A stretch of 64,000 nucleotides of DNA from Fremontodendron californicum (GCA_030761205.1 JAULJL010000010.1:9085241-9149240), one strand, 5' to 3'. Positions 11,279 through 23,685 are shown, counted from the first letter of the stretch. Program-made: numbers and translations. The notes: generated by a model from the letters alone, not told the origin.

Positions 11279-13985
11279 TCGTCCTTCAAACCATAAAAGC
11301 TCATTTGTGTTTCTCTTCCCCCTTTATTTGTTTTTTCATTTGTTTTCTAGAGGTAAAAATCTCTTTACATGACCAAAAACCAGTTAGTTTTTACTTGACC
11401 CTAATAAATTATATACTTAGGTTGTTTTGTGAGAAATTCCTCCATTTTTGACTTGTTTGAAGACTTTGTTGGTTAATTGAACTGATAAGTATAACAGCAT
11501 CAAGATGATCATTAGTTGGTCGCTGATGATTGAAATCTCAAACCTTTCTGCTTTGAAAATGATCCTAAAAAACCAAATATTCAACAGCCTGCAAAAACAA
11601 GCCACAATGATAGATAACCTTGATTCAAACTCCAAAACCTCAAGAACTCCTCATTGTTTTTCTTTTTTCACTCCCTTTTATCTATTCTTTTTCTTTCTTT
11701 CCCATTTGATTTTTTTTCTTCATCCTTTCTGTGCTCTAAAATGGGTTAGTGGCTGGTTTTTAAAGACCTACAGCCCTCTTTTAGCTATTATCTATTCTTG
11801 GCTCTTGGATCATTTTGATCCAAGGGCCTTTCTTTCACCCCCAACTACCCTTTCCTTTCTTTTTTACTTTTTATTTCCCTTCTTTTTGGCCATTAGATCA
11901 AAAAATGATGGTTAGATTTTAAGGTGAGATGAGGAAGGGTAAATTTTTTAAATTGCCCCTTATTCTTTTTTTTTTTCTGTTGATTTTTTTTTTTGGAAGA
12001 AAATTTTCTAATTGGTTTCGGTCTAGGGCTTTGAATCGAAAATTGAGATCTTAATTTTCGTGCAATGCTCGGGTTTCGAGGTTTCACTAGTTTTGACTGA
12101 ATCTTTGAATTTTGACTTCGATCGCTAAACTTTGGTTTCAAAGGTCGATTTCAAGTTTAGGTCTCAAATTTTTGGATCTAGATGGTTTTTTTATGAATTT
12201 TTAGTTGAGATTAGCTCGGGTCAAAACTGATTTGACTTTTAAGATTTGATATGAATTTGATCAAGTTTGATCCAAGATTTGACTTGGTTAGAATCCTTAA
12301 AGATCAGGGTCTTGGATAATGGATGATAAAAGGTTTGACTTTTGATCGATGAAATATGGTTTGATCAGTGTTGACCCAAGTTTATTGGTTTGATAAAGTT
12401 TGACCTAAGGTTTGACTTTTTGCTTGATTTGGGGCTAATTTGGGAATCCTATGGTGTTCAAGAATGCATCCCTTACCCTAGCCAATACTCTAATTTAATC
12501 AAAACCAATCATGACAAAATTTGATGTCTAAATACATATTAAATTATATTAAAAATTTGAAGGCTCAAATAAGCTTGTCAGTCTCTCGAGTTGGAAATTA
12601 AAGCATTCAAACTTGAGCTGAACTCGAACTATTCGACTCATTACTTAAGTAACTCGAACTTGACTTAATAATGATCGAGTTATGCTTGAGTATTCATCGA
12701 GTTAAGCCTAAGCAACTAATGAGTAACTTTACTCGTTACAATCCTAGCTTCATCATTGTTTATTATGATGTTAAAAAATTAGTGGACAAATTGAAGATCG
12801 AGATCTACCAAATCAAAAGTAGATTGAAAAATGAACCCGAATAATTTGACTCGTACACACTTCAAGCTTTATCCTTGCTTGTTGTGATGTTAAAAAATTA
12901 TTGGAGAAATTGAAGAATGACATCTACCAAATCTAAGCTAAGTCAATTGTTCATAAATGCATGTTTAATAGCTGTGAACCTATAAAATTTATTATATCGT
13001 CTATGAAAAATATATTTAATTAGAAAGTATTGAAGTAGTATTTTTTTAAAATTATTTTTAATTGAATTATGTGATATTCTAGCAAAGAAAATTCATTGTA
13101 ATTAGTGTCATTTTAATTATTTTTCAATTGCATACTCAGAATTAAAAATTTTGACAACATAAATGTTAAGCCATTAATTGATGAATGATAAAATTCCTAA
13201 TTAAGTATATAGGGGTATTTTCAAAAAATTGAGTACTGAAATATATTTTGATTTCTATAAGAAAAAAAAAAGAAAAGGTCGCACTTTCAGCAACATGAAT
13301 AATATAATGATCATTTTCATCTTCATGTCCTTAACATTAATTTAGTTTCCCAATCAAAAAAACATAACGGTTAACAAAATTTGGATGCATCAATAATTTT
13401 TACATCACTTGATTGTAGCAATAATTCAATTTGACATCATGACTAAGAATTTAAATTGCGGTTGCATATGCTTTTTCGATCACATCATATTTGTCGTAGT
13501 TGCAGAAGTAACGAATGTTATCATGATTAATTACGATAAATATCGACAGTGAATATTGACAGCAGAAATAATCGAAACTACAAAATAATAATCGTAACAT
13601 CGCGTTGTGGTCGTTATTTAAATTTCTTATCATGATATATGGGGAAAAAATTAATTTTAAAAGAAAATAAAATATGAATTTACTTATTTCAAAAGAAAAA
13701 AAAAAATCGGAGGCAAATTCCTAGTAATAACATGACATTTGCCTTTCCTAAGAGGAGTCGGAAACCTTGTAGCATCAGGATTATGAGGCAACCGACCTCT
13801 AAACCCTATCTCCTTTATACATATATATAATAATATATACTATACTTTTTTCCCTCTTCCTCTTAGAAATCAAATTGTGTTTTAATTAATTAGTTTCTCC
13901 CCATTAATCCTCGAGTGAAAGAAACCCTGCAATCTTGGATTCAATAAAGATTAATCAAAAGAGAGCCTCTAGTCTCAACCTGATC
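11279..13985. other. Spacer upstream of the TBP-like gene
   Basis: No gene is recognised. The segment 12020-12450 is a TTTGACTTTTGATC-type low-complexity run. Near 12560-12960 are decayed CTCGAACTTGA repeats and two related blocks (about 12760 and 12885; TGTTAAAAAATTA then GACATCTACCAAATC). The second block recurs at about 22335-22420. A TA-rich stretch at 13818-13850 precedes the TBP-like gene and may hold its TATA element. Confidence 0.5.
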
Positions 13986-14518
13986 ATGGCAGATACAGAT
14001 TTAGAGCCGTCCATTGAAGAACCTCTCGGTTCTGAGTGTGACATTGTTCCTACTCCTACCCTTCAGAATGTGGTTTCCACAGTTAACCTTGGTTGCAGGC
14101 TGGATCTGAAGGCCATTGCGCGTCATGCACGAAATGCTGAATACAACCCTAAAAGATTTGGTGCTGCGATCATGAGGATTAGGGAACCCAAAACCACTGC
14201 TCTCATCTTTTCATCCGGAAAGTTGGTTTGCACGGCAGCCAAAACCGAGGAAAAATCCCTACTGGCTACCCGTAAGTACGCTTGGATCCTTCAAAAACTT
14301 GGTTTTAATATTACCTTCCATAATTTCAAGATTCACAACATTGTTGCGTCTTGTGATATAACATTCCCGTTAAGTCTTGTACGTCTTGCAATTTATCACG
14401 GTCTCTTTACCATGTACGAGCCAGAGCTGTTTCCAGGGTTGATTTATCGGATGAAAACACCCAGAGTTACGATCCTCATTTTTCCTTCCGGAAAGATTGT
14501 TCTTGCTGGAGCTCACAA

Positions 14519-14861
14519 TGTTAGGTACCAGAGTGACGGAATAGTGTCTCACAACTAAAATAAGAGATGAGAAAATAGGAACTGAACACACAAAATTTAA
14601 CGTGGAAAACCCTCAATGAATAAAGGGAAAAACCACGGGGCAAGACTAGAAGAATTTCACTATGAGAAAATATTACAACACCTCTCTCTAAATACTAGGA
14701 GAGAACAATCTCACAAAAAATATAAGAAAGTATACAAGAGAGGAAGAGATAATTCTTGGGATAGTTTTAATACTTCTCCTTAAGGCTCTTTATATAGCCT
14801 TCAAGGAGGAACTCCTTCGTTGCTCCCACCGATGTGGGACTTTCTTATATAAGTTCTAACA
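14519..14861 (-). repeat. 3' LTR of the copia element
   Basis: 343 bp, aligned without gaps to the other LTR, with three transitions (GACGGA/GACAGA, CAATGAAT/CAATAAAT, CACAAAAAAT/CACAAAGAAT). The short length is usual for copia. It supplies the premature stop for the TBP-like gene on the plus strand. Confidence 0.96.
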
Positions 14862-14874
14862 ATTCTCCCACTTG
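14862..14874 (-). other. Polypurine tract of the copia element
   Basis: On the minus strand AAGTGGGAGAATT lies directly before the 3' LTR. This is the expected position and composition for plus-strand DNA priming in a copia element. Confidence 0.8.
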
Positions 14875-14936
14875 AAGATTTGATTAAACCAATCATATCT
14901 TCACACCACTCTTTCTGTCTTGCCATTCCATGTTGC

Positions 14937-17900
14937 TTACGTTTCTGATAGACCATAGGAGGATCGACACCAAATAAACTTGTCAGTGTTGATTGGCTTT
15001 GTCATAACATCTGCTAGGTTGTCTTTGGTGTGAATCTTTTGCATATCCACACTTCCTTCTTCTACTACTTCTCGAACAAAGTGATACTGTATACCTATAT
15101 GCTTTGTCCTGGAATGAAAGGCTGGATTCCTTGCAATGTGCAAGGCACTCTGACTGTCACAATACACAATAATCTTCTGCTGCTTGTGCCCGAGTTCTTC
15201 CATTAACCTTTGTATCCATATTGCTTCCTTGCATGCTTGGGTAGCTGCCATGTACTCAGCTTCTGTAGTAGACAAAGCTACAACAGTCTGTAACTTAGAT
15301 AACCAGCTTACCGCTCCTCCTGCAAGTGTGAACACATAGCCAGTAGTGGATTTCCTTTTATTAAGATCACCTGCAAAATCTGAATCAACATAACCCCTGA
15401 CAACAAGTTCTGATCCTCCAAAACATAATGCAACATCTGAGGTTCCTTTAATGTATCTAAGGATCCTCTTAACAACATTCCAATGCTCTCTACCAGGATC
15501 TGCCATAAATCGACTGACCGCTCCCACTGCTTGTGCAATGTCTGGTCTTGTACATATCATAGCATACATAAGGCTTCCCACCGCTGATGCATACGGTACT
15601 CGAGACATTTCCATCCTCTCTGCTTCATTGCTAGGACTCATACCTGAGGATAATTTACAATTGACAGGAAGTGGGGTAGATATTGGCTTACAGTCTTGCA
15701 TGTTGAAGCGTCGCAAGACCTTCCTCAGATAATTCTTTTGAGAAAGCCAAATTTTCCTGTCTTTTCTGTCTCGGTGAATTTGCATCCCTAAAATCTTGTT
15801 TGCGGGTCCCAAGTCCTTCATATCGAACTCCCTAGCCAACTGTGCCTTCAAATCTTGGATTCGATCTTTGTTGGGGCCTACCACCAACATGTCATCCACA
15901 TACAACAGCAAAATAATGAAATCATTATCATCAAACCTCTTGTAGTACGTACAATGGTCTGAACTCAGTCTGTTGTATTCAAGGCTAATTATGAAAGAAT
16001 CAAATCTCTTGTACCAACATCTGGGCGCCTGCTTTAGACCGTACAGAGATTTGGTCAACCTGCAAACCAAGTTCTCTTTGCCTGTTTCAACAAAACCTTC
16101 TGGTTGGAGCATATAAATTTCTTATTCAAGCTCTCCATGTAGAAAAGCCGTCTTTACATCTAGTTGTTCAAGATGTAAATCAAATGCAGCACACATAGCC
16201 AACACTACTCTGATAGTAGTAAGTCTGACAACTGGAGAAAATATCTCGTTGAAGTCAATACCTTCTTTCTGAGCATATCCTTTTACAACCAATCTAGCAC
16301 GATATCGTTCTACTTGATCATTGCTATCCCGCTTGATCTTGTAGACCCATTTGTTACCAATGGCTTTTCTGCCACGTGGTAATTCCACCAGTTCCCATGT
16401 CTCGTTCTTGTGAAGAGCTTCAATTTCTTCCTGCATTGCTGTCATCCACAGAGAAGCATCTGGGCTACTAGTAGCTTCATGAAAAGTTGATGGCTCTCCA
16501 TCCTCTGTTAAAAGACAGTATGCAACATTGCTCTCCGTAACATACTCCGTGTGCCAATTTGGAGGCCTTCTCTCACGAGTTGACCGTCGAACTTCTACAG
16601 CCTCGGACTCAACTGGTTCTGGTACCTCATGCTCTGGTTCTGCTTCAGAAGAATCATCTTCTTGAGAATTTCTATCCATCTGCACTGTAGCAGTCTCTTT
16701 TGAAGTGTTGTCATTTGTTTGCTCACTTTGCAGTTCATTTTCTGCAAAAACTACATCTCTGCTGACAACAACCTTGCGGGCAGTGGGATCCCACAGGCGA
16801 TACCCCTTAACACCGTCAGCATAACCCAAGAATATACATTTTCTGGATTTTGGATCCAGCTTTGTTCTTTCTTGGGAGTTGTACATCACGTACACAGGAC
16901 ATCCAAACACATGTAGAGAAGAATAATCAGCTGGCTTTCCTTTCCACATCTCCATAGGCGTCTTCAAACCAATCGCCGTTGATGGTGATCGATTTATCAC
17001 ATAACAGGTGGTTTTGACTGCTTCTGCCCAGAAAGATTTGGCCAATCCCGCTGTTCTCAGCATGGCTCTTGTTCTATCTAGGAGAGTTCTGTTCATCCGC
17101 TCTGCTACACCATTCTGTTGAGGCGTATGTGCAACCGTGAATTGTCTCATAATACCCTCTTTCTTACAGAATGCTAGAAAGTTACCGTCTACATATTCTC
17201 CTCCATTGTCTGTCCTCAAGCACTTGATTCTTTTCCCAGTTTCAAGCTCTACTTGTGCTTTGAACTCCTTGAATACTGGAAACACATCTGACTTCTTCTT
17301 GATTGGGTACACCCATAATCTCCTGGAATAGTCATCAATGAATGATACAAAATACTTTGCTCCACCCAGGGATATTTCTGGTGACTCCCACACATCAGAA
17401 TGGATTAAGTCCAGTATGTGTTTGCTTCTTGTAGTTACTTTAGCAAACTTCAATCTATGCTGCTTGCTTATCACACAGTGCTCACAGAAAGGTAAATTGA
17501 CCATCTTGAGCCCGGGCAGGAGATTGCGTTCTGCAAGGACTTTCAAGCCTCGCTCTGACATATGGCCTAATCTGCGATGCCACATCATCGTCGTTTCTTC
17601 TTGGCTGGCTGCTGCAACTGATGCATCTGCCTCTTGCAACGTCTCTCCCAAAAGCATGTATAGATTGCTTGTGATCTTCTCTGCTTTCATCACCACAAGG
17701 TTTCCTTTCACTACTTTCAATATTCCACATTCAGTGTGGATCTTGCACCCGAGGTCATCCAATTGTCCAATTGACAATAAGTTCTTCTTTAAGCCCTTCA
17801 CATGTCGTACCCCTTGAATTTTGCGAACAGTACCATCATGCATTTTTAATCTGACGGTACCGACTCCAGCAATATCTAAGGCGTGATCATTTCCCATGAA

Positions 17901-18857
17901 CACAGATCCTTCCGAAATAGGTTCATAAGTGCAAAACCAATCTCGGTGTGGAGTCATGTGCCATGTCGCACCTGAATCCATTATCCAGACATCATTGAGT
18001 TTCTTTCCGCCTTTAGAACTAGTCGCTGCTTCACTATACAAGATTTCTCCATCATCTGAGGTACTTGCAACACAACCTTGGGAGGTTGATGTTTCAGAAT
18101 TCTTTTCTCCACCCTTCTTATTATGCCAACACTCCTTCTTCGAGTGCCCTCTCATGCCACAATTGTAGCATTTAAGATTCTTCCTTCTTCGAGATTTTGA
18201 TCTACCATGATTCTGACTCCCATTGGAGCCACGTTCTGTTGATCTGCCTCTCATCACCGTTAAAGCCTCTGCTTGCTTTGAATTTTCTGACCTTTCCTCC
18301 TTATTCTTGCGCCTGGATTCTTCTTCAAGAATAGCACCGGCAACATCATCAAAGTGAAGAGAGTCACTAACATTGTTATTTGTGATGTTGATGATGAGTT
18401 GATCATACGAATCTGGTAAACTCTGAAGTAGAAGTTCCGCACGTTCATTTTCCGCTATTTTGAAATCTGATGCTGTGAGTTGAGCAAATAGCGTATTCAG
18501 AGTGTTGATGTGATCCGTTACCGACGTGGATTCACTCATTCGAAGAGTGTAGAGTTTCCTCTTCAAGAATATTCTGGTGTGAAGTGACTTCACCTCGTAC
18601 AATTTGTTTAGAACATCCCAAATCTCCTTTGCAGTCTTCTTCTCTGCAACACTTGACAAAACTGAATCCGCCATTGCTAGGTGCAGATTGGCAACAGCAT
18701 TGTCATCCTTCTCTTTCCACTTTTCATCAGTCATTTCTGTGGGTCTACTTTCAATTGCTTCTAGACAATTATCCTTCCTCAAAATTGCTCTTATCTTCAA
18801 TTTCCACAAGGAGAAATTTCTCCCACTGAACTTCTCTATCTCGAATTTTGCTGCCAT
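14937..18857 (-). pseudogene. Copia gag-pol polyprotein with one in-frame stop
   Basis: A single reading frame from ATG at 18857 to a stop at 14937, interrupted only by TAA at 16122-16124 (codon 912), just after RT motif A (LDVKTAFLHG). Domains in order: gag of the UBN2 type (about 1-200); CCHC knuckle CYNCGMRGHSKKEC (230-243); protease MDSGA (Asp294); GAG-pre-integrase WHRRLGH (about 426); integrase with Asp488, Asp550 and Glu586, a 35-residue D-E spacing; a chromodomain-less linker; then reverse transcriptase. After the stop come YVDD (RT active site), RNase H with DSDFAGD and STTEAEY, and a C-terminus at the usual place. The total would be about 1300 codons, normal for Tnt1-like elements. 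There are no frameshifts. As it stands the element probably cannot make full-length RT unless the stop is read through. Confidence 0.93.
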
Positions 18858-19304
18858 GGTTGTACACGAACTGAAGCGAGTTACACTATTTCACCGTGAA
18901 TAGTACCGTATACGTGAACAGTATTGTACGTATGTCGTACACTAGAACAAATCCAGTATACGTTAACAATTACTGCAAAAGTATACAACCACACGTATGA
19001 ATAGTAACCGTATCTGTGAATAGTATAGTACAATTGAATAGCCCGTATATTGGAACAGTGACCGTAGCCCGTGAATAGTGCACCAGGTAGGTTCCAGGAA
19101 AGAGAGGTGGGTCACTGATAGACACACTTAAATACCAAGTCTTTCCTAGCCAGAACTTCCCTAGACACTTTCACACTACCACACTTTATTTCCAGTAACA
19201 AGAATAATTCTTTTCTGATGTGGAAGATCAGACAATACTGCAACCACAGAGCATACTAAGAACCAACACTTTCACTGCAGCGGAATAAGGACCACGAACC
19301 AATG

Positions 19305-19316
19305 GCTCTGATACCA
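19305..19316 (-). other. Primer-binding site, initiator tRNA-Met
   Basis: One base inside the 5' LTR the minus strand reads TGGTATCAGAGC, complementary to the 3' end of plant initiator methionine tRNA. This is the standard primer-binding site of plant copia elements. Confidence 0.92.
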
Positions 19317-19317
19317 C

Positions 19318-19660
19318 TGTTAGGTACCAGAGTGACAGAATAGTGTCTCACAACTAAAATAAGAGATGAGAAAATAGGAACTGAACACACAAAATTTAAC
19401 GTGGAAAACCCTCAATAAATAAAGGGAAAAACCACGGGGCAAGACTAGAAGAATTTCACTATGAGAAAATATTACAACACCTCTCTCTAAATACTAGGAG
19501 AGAACAATCTCACAAAGAATATAAGAAAGTATACAAGAGAGGAAGAGATAATTCTTGGGATAGTTTTAATACTTCTCCTTAAGGCTCTTTATATAGCCTT
19601 CAAGGAGGAACTCCTTCGTTGCTCCCACCGATGTGGGACTTTCTTATATAAGTTCTAACA
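19318..19660 (-). repeat. 5' LTR of the copia element
   Basis: 343 bp, 340 positions identical to the other LTR by eye. On the minus strand GGCTATATAAAGAGCC is the likely TATA element driving leftward transcription. It is followed on the right by the TSD CACAA and the 3' end of the TBP-like gene. Confidence 0.96.
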
Positions 19661-19735
19661 CACAAGACGCCTCAAATTTCTGAAGCTTTTAACAACATTT
19701 ATCCAATTCTTATGTCTTTCAAGAAAAACAAGTGA

Positions 19736-22323
19736 ATGACCGGATCAGTTCAAGAACAGCCGCGAATCAGATTAATTTCAACGTCTTGTGGACTCATATT
19801 AGGGCTGGCTTATTAATTAATTAATAATAGGACTTATTGATTGTATATTCTGATCATGCACGGAGATGATATTATGGTGATGCAGTAATCATTGAGTCAA
19901 ATGTTCGGTTGTAATATTGATTGGGCTCTTAATTTCGTAAATTTAAAAGTAAAAAAAATTCTAGAAAGCCAAAAAAAAGTTGAAAGATATATCCTAATAT
20001 TCAATAAACAGTGGTAAAAAAACATATTTTATTGTTTCAATTTATATACATATTGAACAAAAAGCAATAAAGCAACAATTAAAAAAATTGATAAATTTCT
20101 TTAGCAAATATTAATCACATAGCATACCTACAGGCTACATCTACACATAAAAATTAGAAATTAATTCATTAAAAAACTAAAAATTAAATAGAAAATAAAA
20201 TAAAATAAAAGCAAGTGGTTCTATATTATGTAGGAAATGTTTACATCAATGCACCCGTTTATTATATTAATATTGTTCCAAGAACTAAAAGCATACTCGT
20301 TTATATATTTTTAACTACAAAATAGATTTTAATATTAAAAAAATAAACAAATGGAAGCAAAAAGAAACAAACCAACAAAACATATTAAAAAAAAAAGTTA
20401 AAAAGGAAAAACGAAACAGAATAGAAGTATTGAGAATATCAAACCAATACTGTTATCTCTAATACACCAAAGCATATTCATATTTATAATGTTCAATTTG
20501 GATGTGAAAGATTAAAAATTAAATTTAATTGAGAGTAATTTAAGGTAAATAATAAGAGAATATAAACTTTGATTACAAATTGAATTGAAACTTATATTTA
20601 TATAAGGCAAGAATAATGAATAATTAAAAGGGAATAAATTTAATAATTGTGAAATAATTTTTTTTAAGTAAATATGAAACAAATCAAATAAAATTAAGCA
20701 TAATGAATTATCTTTTAAATTAAAAATGCATCTAATAAATTAAAATACGTTTATTAGGGGATACATGATAATTTTTGAAAGCCCATCGGCATGTCAATAA
20801 TATAAACCATCCACATTGGATAGTTTTTTTTTTTTTTTTTTTTTTGCCAAAGACTTTGAGATTTTATATATTTATATTAGTTAATATTAAATATTTAAAA
20901 AGAAATATATTTATTTATTTATTCAAAATATTTTTTTTAAAATTAAAATATATCAAATCAAATCTAACATATTAAATAAAATATATATGTCTTAAAGTCA
21001 CGTATGATAATTATCTTTTTTGTCAAAAATTTTTACTTTTATATATTTACATAAGTATAAGATTATGGAAAGATTTGTAACTTTTGAATGACTAATTGAT
21101 TAAAATGAAATTAAGAATCAAATTAAAAGTAATAGTATTTTAAATTGAGAGTAATTTATGCTTGATAATTAGAATTGTCAAGCATAATGTGTAATAATGG
21201 TAATGGAATCCATGTTATTTTACATACCAAACTTAATTTTAATTGATTTTATCATATATCAATTATTTTAAAATCAATATATATATAAAACTTATTAATC
21301 AATTTAAAATCAACATATAAATATTAAACAAATATAGATAGCTTAAAAGGTAGACTCAACAAATAAATTATAGGTTAAAAAAAGTTAGAAAATGAATTTA
21401 TTTATTTTTACATAAATGTAACTCAAAAGTTGAATATTTATAATTGAAAAAAGATGACACGAATTATTCCATGTATTGATGATGACAATTAAAGTTGTAT
21501 TACCTTTAATACGAATTTAATTGAGAGGTATTTAAGGTAAATAATAATAAAAAGTAAATGTTATCAATTAATTTTTTAATTATTTTTTAAAATTAAAAAT
21601 ACATCAAATAAAATGAATTTATTATATGACACATGGCTTTTTTTTAGACTGTCCACATGTCAACACTTTAAGCTATACACATATTATATTTTCCTTTTTT
21701 ACGAAAAACTTTGGCTTTTATATATTTAGATATAAAATTATAAATGATTAGATCTATGAAAAAGAACTACTATATATTGAAAATTATTGTAGAGAAAAAG
21801 GATACAACATGAATCCCAACAAATCTGAAACTTCAAAATTTAAAAAACCTCAAAAAATTGAACTTAAAATTATTTCTTTTATTTTTCTTGATTTTGGTAT
21901 ATAATAATCATAGTTTGTTAGAAATTTTTAATTATATATATATATATTTTAGGTTTAAATATAAAATTATCTCTTATACTATACTTTCTTTTTTTTTTCT
22001 TCCCTTTGGTACTTCAAAAATTTTTGACTCATTTCAAGTATGTATAGTATAAAATTTCGACCCAATTAGTTATCCAACTTGGACCCGATTGGGCAAAAAA
22101 TAATACTATAAGTATCCAAAATGGATCAAAAATTCTTTAAATACCAAAATGAAAAAAAAGATATAGTAATGATTTTTTTTATATATATAAGCCTATTTTT
22201 TATTATGAATATTCATATTTTAGTAGACAAAATATTATATTAGATGCAATTTCAAATATTTCAATTATATATTACTACTTTTTTTGTCTAACTGAAGTAT
22301 AAATTTGCCCCATTGAAATTTTT
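19736..22323. other. AT-rich spacer after the TBP-like gene
   Basis: The first 200 bp after the TGA probably represents the former 3' UTR of the TBP-like gene. The rest has no recognisable gene. It includes a T-rich homopolymer at about 20824-20845 and three diverged copies of a segment beginning ATTTAATTGAGAG (near 20522, 21150 and 21517). Open frames are low complexity. Confidence 0.55.
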
Positions 22324-22423
22324 TCTGGCTAGTTCCCTGTCTGTTATGATGTTAAAAATTTAATGGACAAATTGAAGAATGAGCTCTACCACCAAATCTA
22401 AGGCAAGTCAATTATTCATAAAT

Positions 22424-22553
22424 GCATATGTTCAATTAAAAGCTTAAACAATAGAATTTTATTACATTAGGTAGACAAATTGTTAATTGCATATGTTCAA
22501 TTAAAAGCTTAACCAATAGAATTTTATTACATTAGGTAGACAAATTGTTAATT
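22424..22553. repeat. 65-bp tandem duplication
   Basis: Two adjacent 65-bp copies (22424-22488 and 22489-22553), starting GCATATGTTCAATTAAAAGC, differing at one base (AAACAAT versus AACCAAT). The high identity implies a recent duplication. It abuts a segment (22325-22423) related to 12870-12960. Confidence 0.9.
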
Positions 22554-23277
22554 ATAAAAAAAGTATTGGAATGAATAGTAGCAATCAGAACTTAGCAAAC
22601 AGTTGTAACTTGGAACTAAAGCGGCCCATATGACAGTCCTACGAATAGGAAATCTTGCAGTTCTACTTTGAGTATTTCAGACACCATAAAAAGAAACTCA
22701 TTTTCTGTAAACTCAGCTTTGTAATTACATACAGCCATAGAAACTGATGTAATGGTTCAAAATCCCATAATTATGATGAAAAAAATCAGTCAAAATACCC
22801 GTTTTCCTGAAATCAGAATGAGAAAAACATGAATTAGCCATAAGCATGGACCACTAGCACAAGAAACCAATGGCTACTTTCATTTCAACCTGAATGGGGA
22901 AAACAGAATCAGGAAACATAGTCCAATGAAGTTCCATCTTTTAAAACTAGCTTAACACAATCAATGGAAACAATTTATCTAAAGCTAAAAACAAATTTGA
23001 TAATGCTGCACATTTTTTGAAATGCACATATGCTAACTAGTAAAACTAATACCACAATAGAAACCATTAAACAACCAATCAAATTGCAACTAACAATAGA
23101 AGAACTAAATTCCAAGTGGGCATTAAATCCAACAAAATTATAATAGAAAATAGAATAGTAACAACAAAAAAACCAATAATATCTGATGATAAAACAGATC
23201 CAATTTTTTACCATAAAACAAAGCTTAAAACACTAAATAAACCTCAAAATCTTTCAAAAATAACAATAACCCAGATC
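22554..23277. other. Spacer and 3' region of RPL27
   Basis: No separate gene is visible. The part nearest 23277 would be the 3' UTR of the minus-strand ribosomal gene; the poly(A) site cannot be fixed from sequence alone. The open frame at 22975-23214 on the minus strand is hydrophobic low-complexity translation. Confidence 0.5.
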
Positions 23278-23685
23278 TCAAAACCTTAACTTTGTGAAAA
23301 ACCACCTGTTTTTCCCAGTCTTAAACCTGTCCTCAAGCTTCTCCTTGGTAGCCTTACTGGCAGAGACTTTCTTGTCCTTGCTCTGGAGAGAGTCGACAGT
23401 CACCACATCCTTCAAGTCCACATCCAGAGTGTAACGCGTGGGCATCACGTGCTGGTAATTGACGAGCTTGATGAAGCATTTCACGCGGGATTTCTTGGCT
23501 GTCTTCTTGGAAGAGTCCTTGCGGATAACCTTGCTTGGGTATTTCTTAATCCCTGCAACCAAACAGTGACCGTAAGGGCGGTCGCGGGTTCCTTCGTCGA
23601 AGGATCTGATAATCACCGCCTTGCGACCGGCGTAGCGGCCCTGGAGGACAATCACGGCTTTGTTTGGCTTCAGGAACTTCACCAT
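23278..23685 (-). CDS. RPL27: 60S ribosomal protein L27 (eL27)
   Basis: A 135-codon intact frame with no introns, the usual plant eL27 length. It begins MVKFLKPNKAVIVLQGRYAG, the family signature: a KOW-type SH3-like fold in which the protein packs against 25S rRNA in the large subunit. Further landmarks are GRKAVIIRSFDEGT, PYGHCLVAGI, a basic stretch SSKKTAKKSRVKCF, NYQHVMPTRYTLDV and the C-terminal KNRWFFTKLRF. The start is the first ATG in this frame, at 23685, and matches the family N-terminus. The codon use is more GC-rich than the surroundings, as expected for a highly expressed gene. The promoter just upstream carries a telo-box and site II elements. No lesion is seen, so I take it as functional. 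Plus-strand open frames over it are shadows. Confidence 0.97.
   Translation of the reverse strand: MVKFLKPNKAVIVLQGRYAGRKAVIIRSFDEGTRDRPYGHCLVAGIKKYPSKVIRKDSSKKTAKKSRVKCFIKLVNYQHVMPTRYTLDVDLKDVVTVDSLQSKDKKVSASKATKEKLEDRFKTGKNRWFFTKLRF

Larger units (their letters stand above)
14519..19660 (-). mobile_element. Complete Ty1/copia retrotransposon
   Basis: The 5142-bp element has 343-bp LTRs at 14519-14861 and 19318-19660, both TG...CA (TGTTAGGTACC to TTCTAACA on the plus strand). TSDs of CACAA flank it at 14514-14518 and 19661-19665. It is transcribed leftward: the primer-binding site adjoins the right LTR and a polypurine tract adjoins the left. By eye the LTRs differ at three positions, all transitions, so the insertion is recent. 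Domain order gag-protease-integrase-RT-RNase H identifies Ty1/copia. Confidence 0.96.
13986..19735 (+). pseudogene. TATA-box-binding-protein-like gene split by a copia insertion
   Basis: TBP binds TATA promoters and nucleates TFIID/TFIIIB. The ATG at 13986 (MADTDLEP, like plant TBP N-termini) opens a frame containing LQNVVSTVNLGCRLDLKAIA, NAEYNPKRF, MRIREPKTTALIF, QKLGF and YEPELFPGLIYRM, covering both repeats of the TBP saddle. Both DNA-intercalating ALIF/ILIF phenylalanine strands are present. The frame runs to the TSD CACAA (14514-14518), where a 5.1-kb copia element begins. After the second TSD copy (19661-19665) it resumes as 19666-19735, encoding the expected last helix (FNNIYPIL) and a TGA at 19733. 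Without the insert the gene is 603 nt, i.e. 200 aa, the usual plant TBP length. It has no introns, unlike typical plant TBP genes as I know them, which suggests a retrocopy; many substitutions (e.g. YHGLFTMYEP) mark it as diverged. As it stands, translation would run into LTR and stop at 14558 after 190 codons. Confidence 0.85.
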
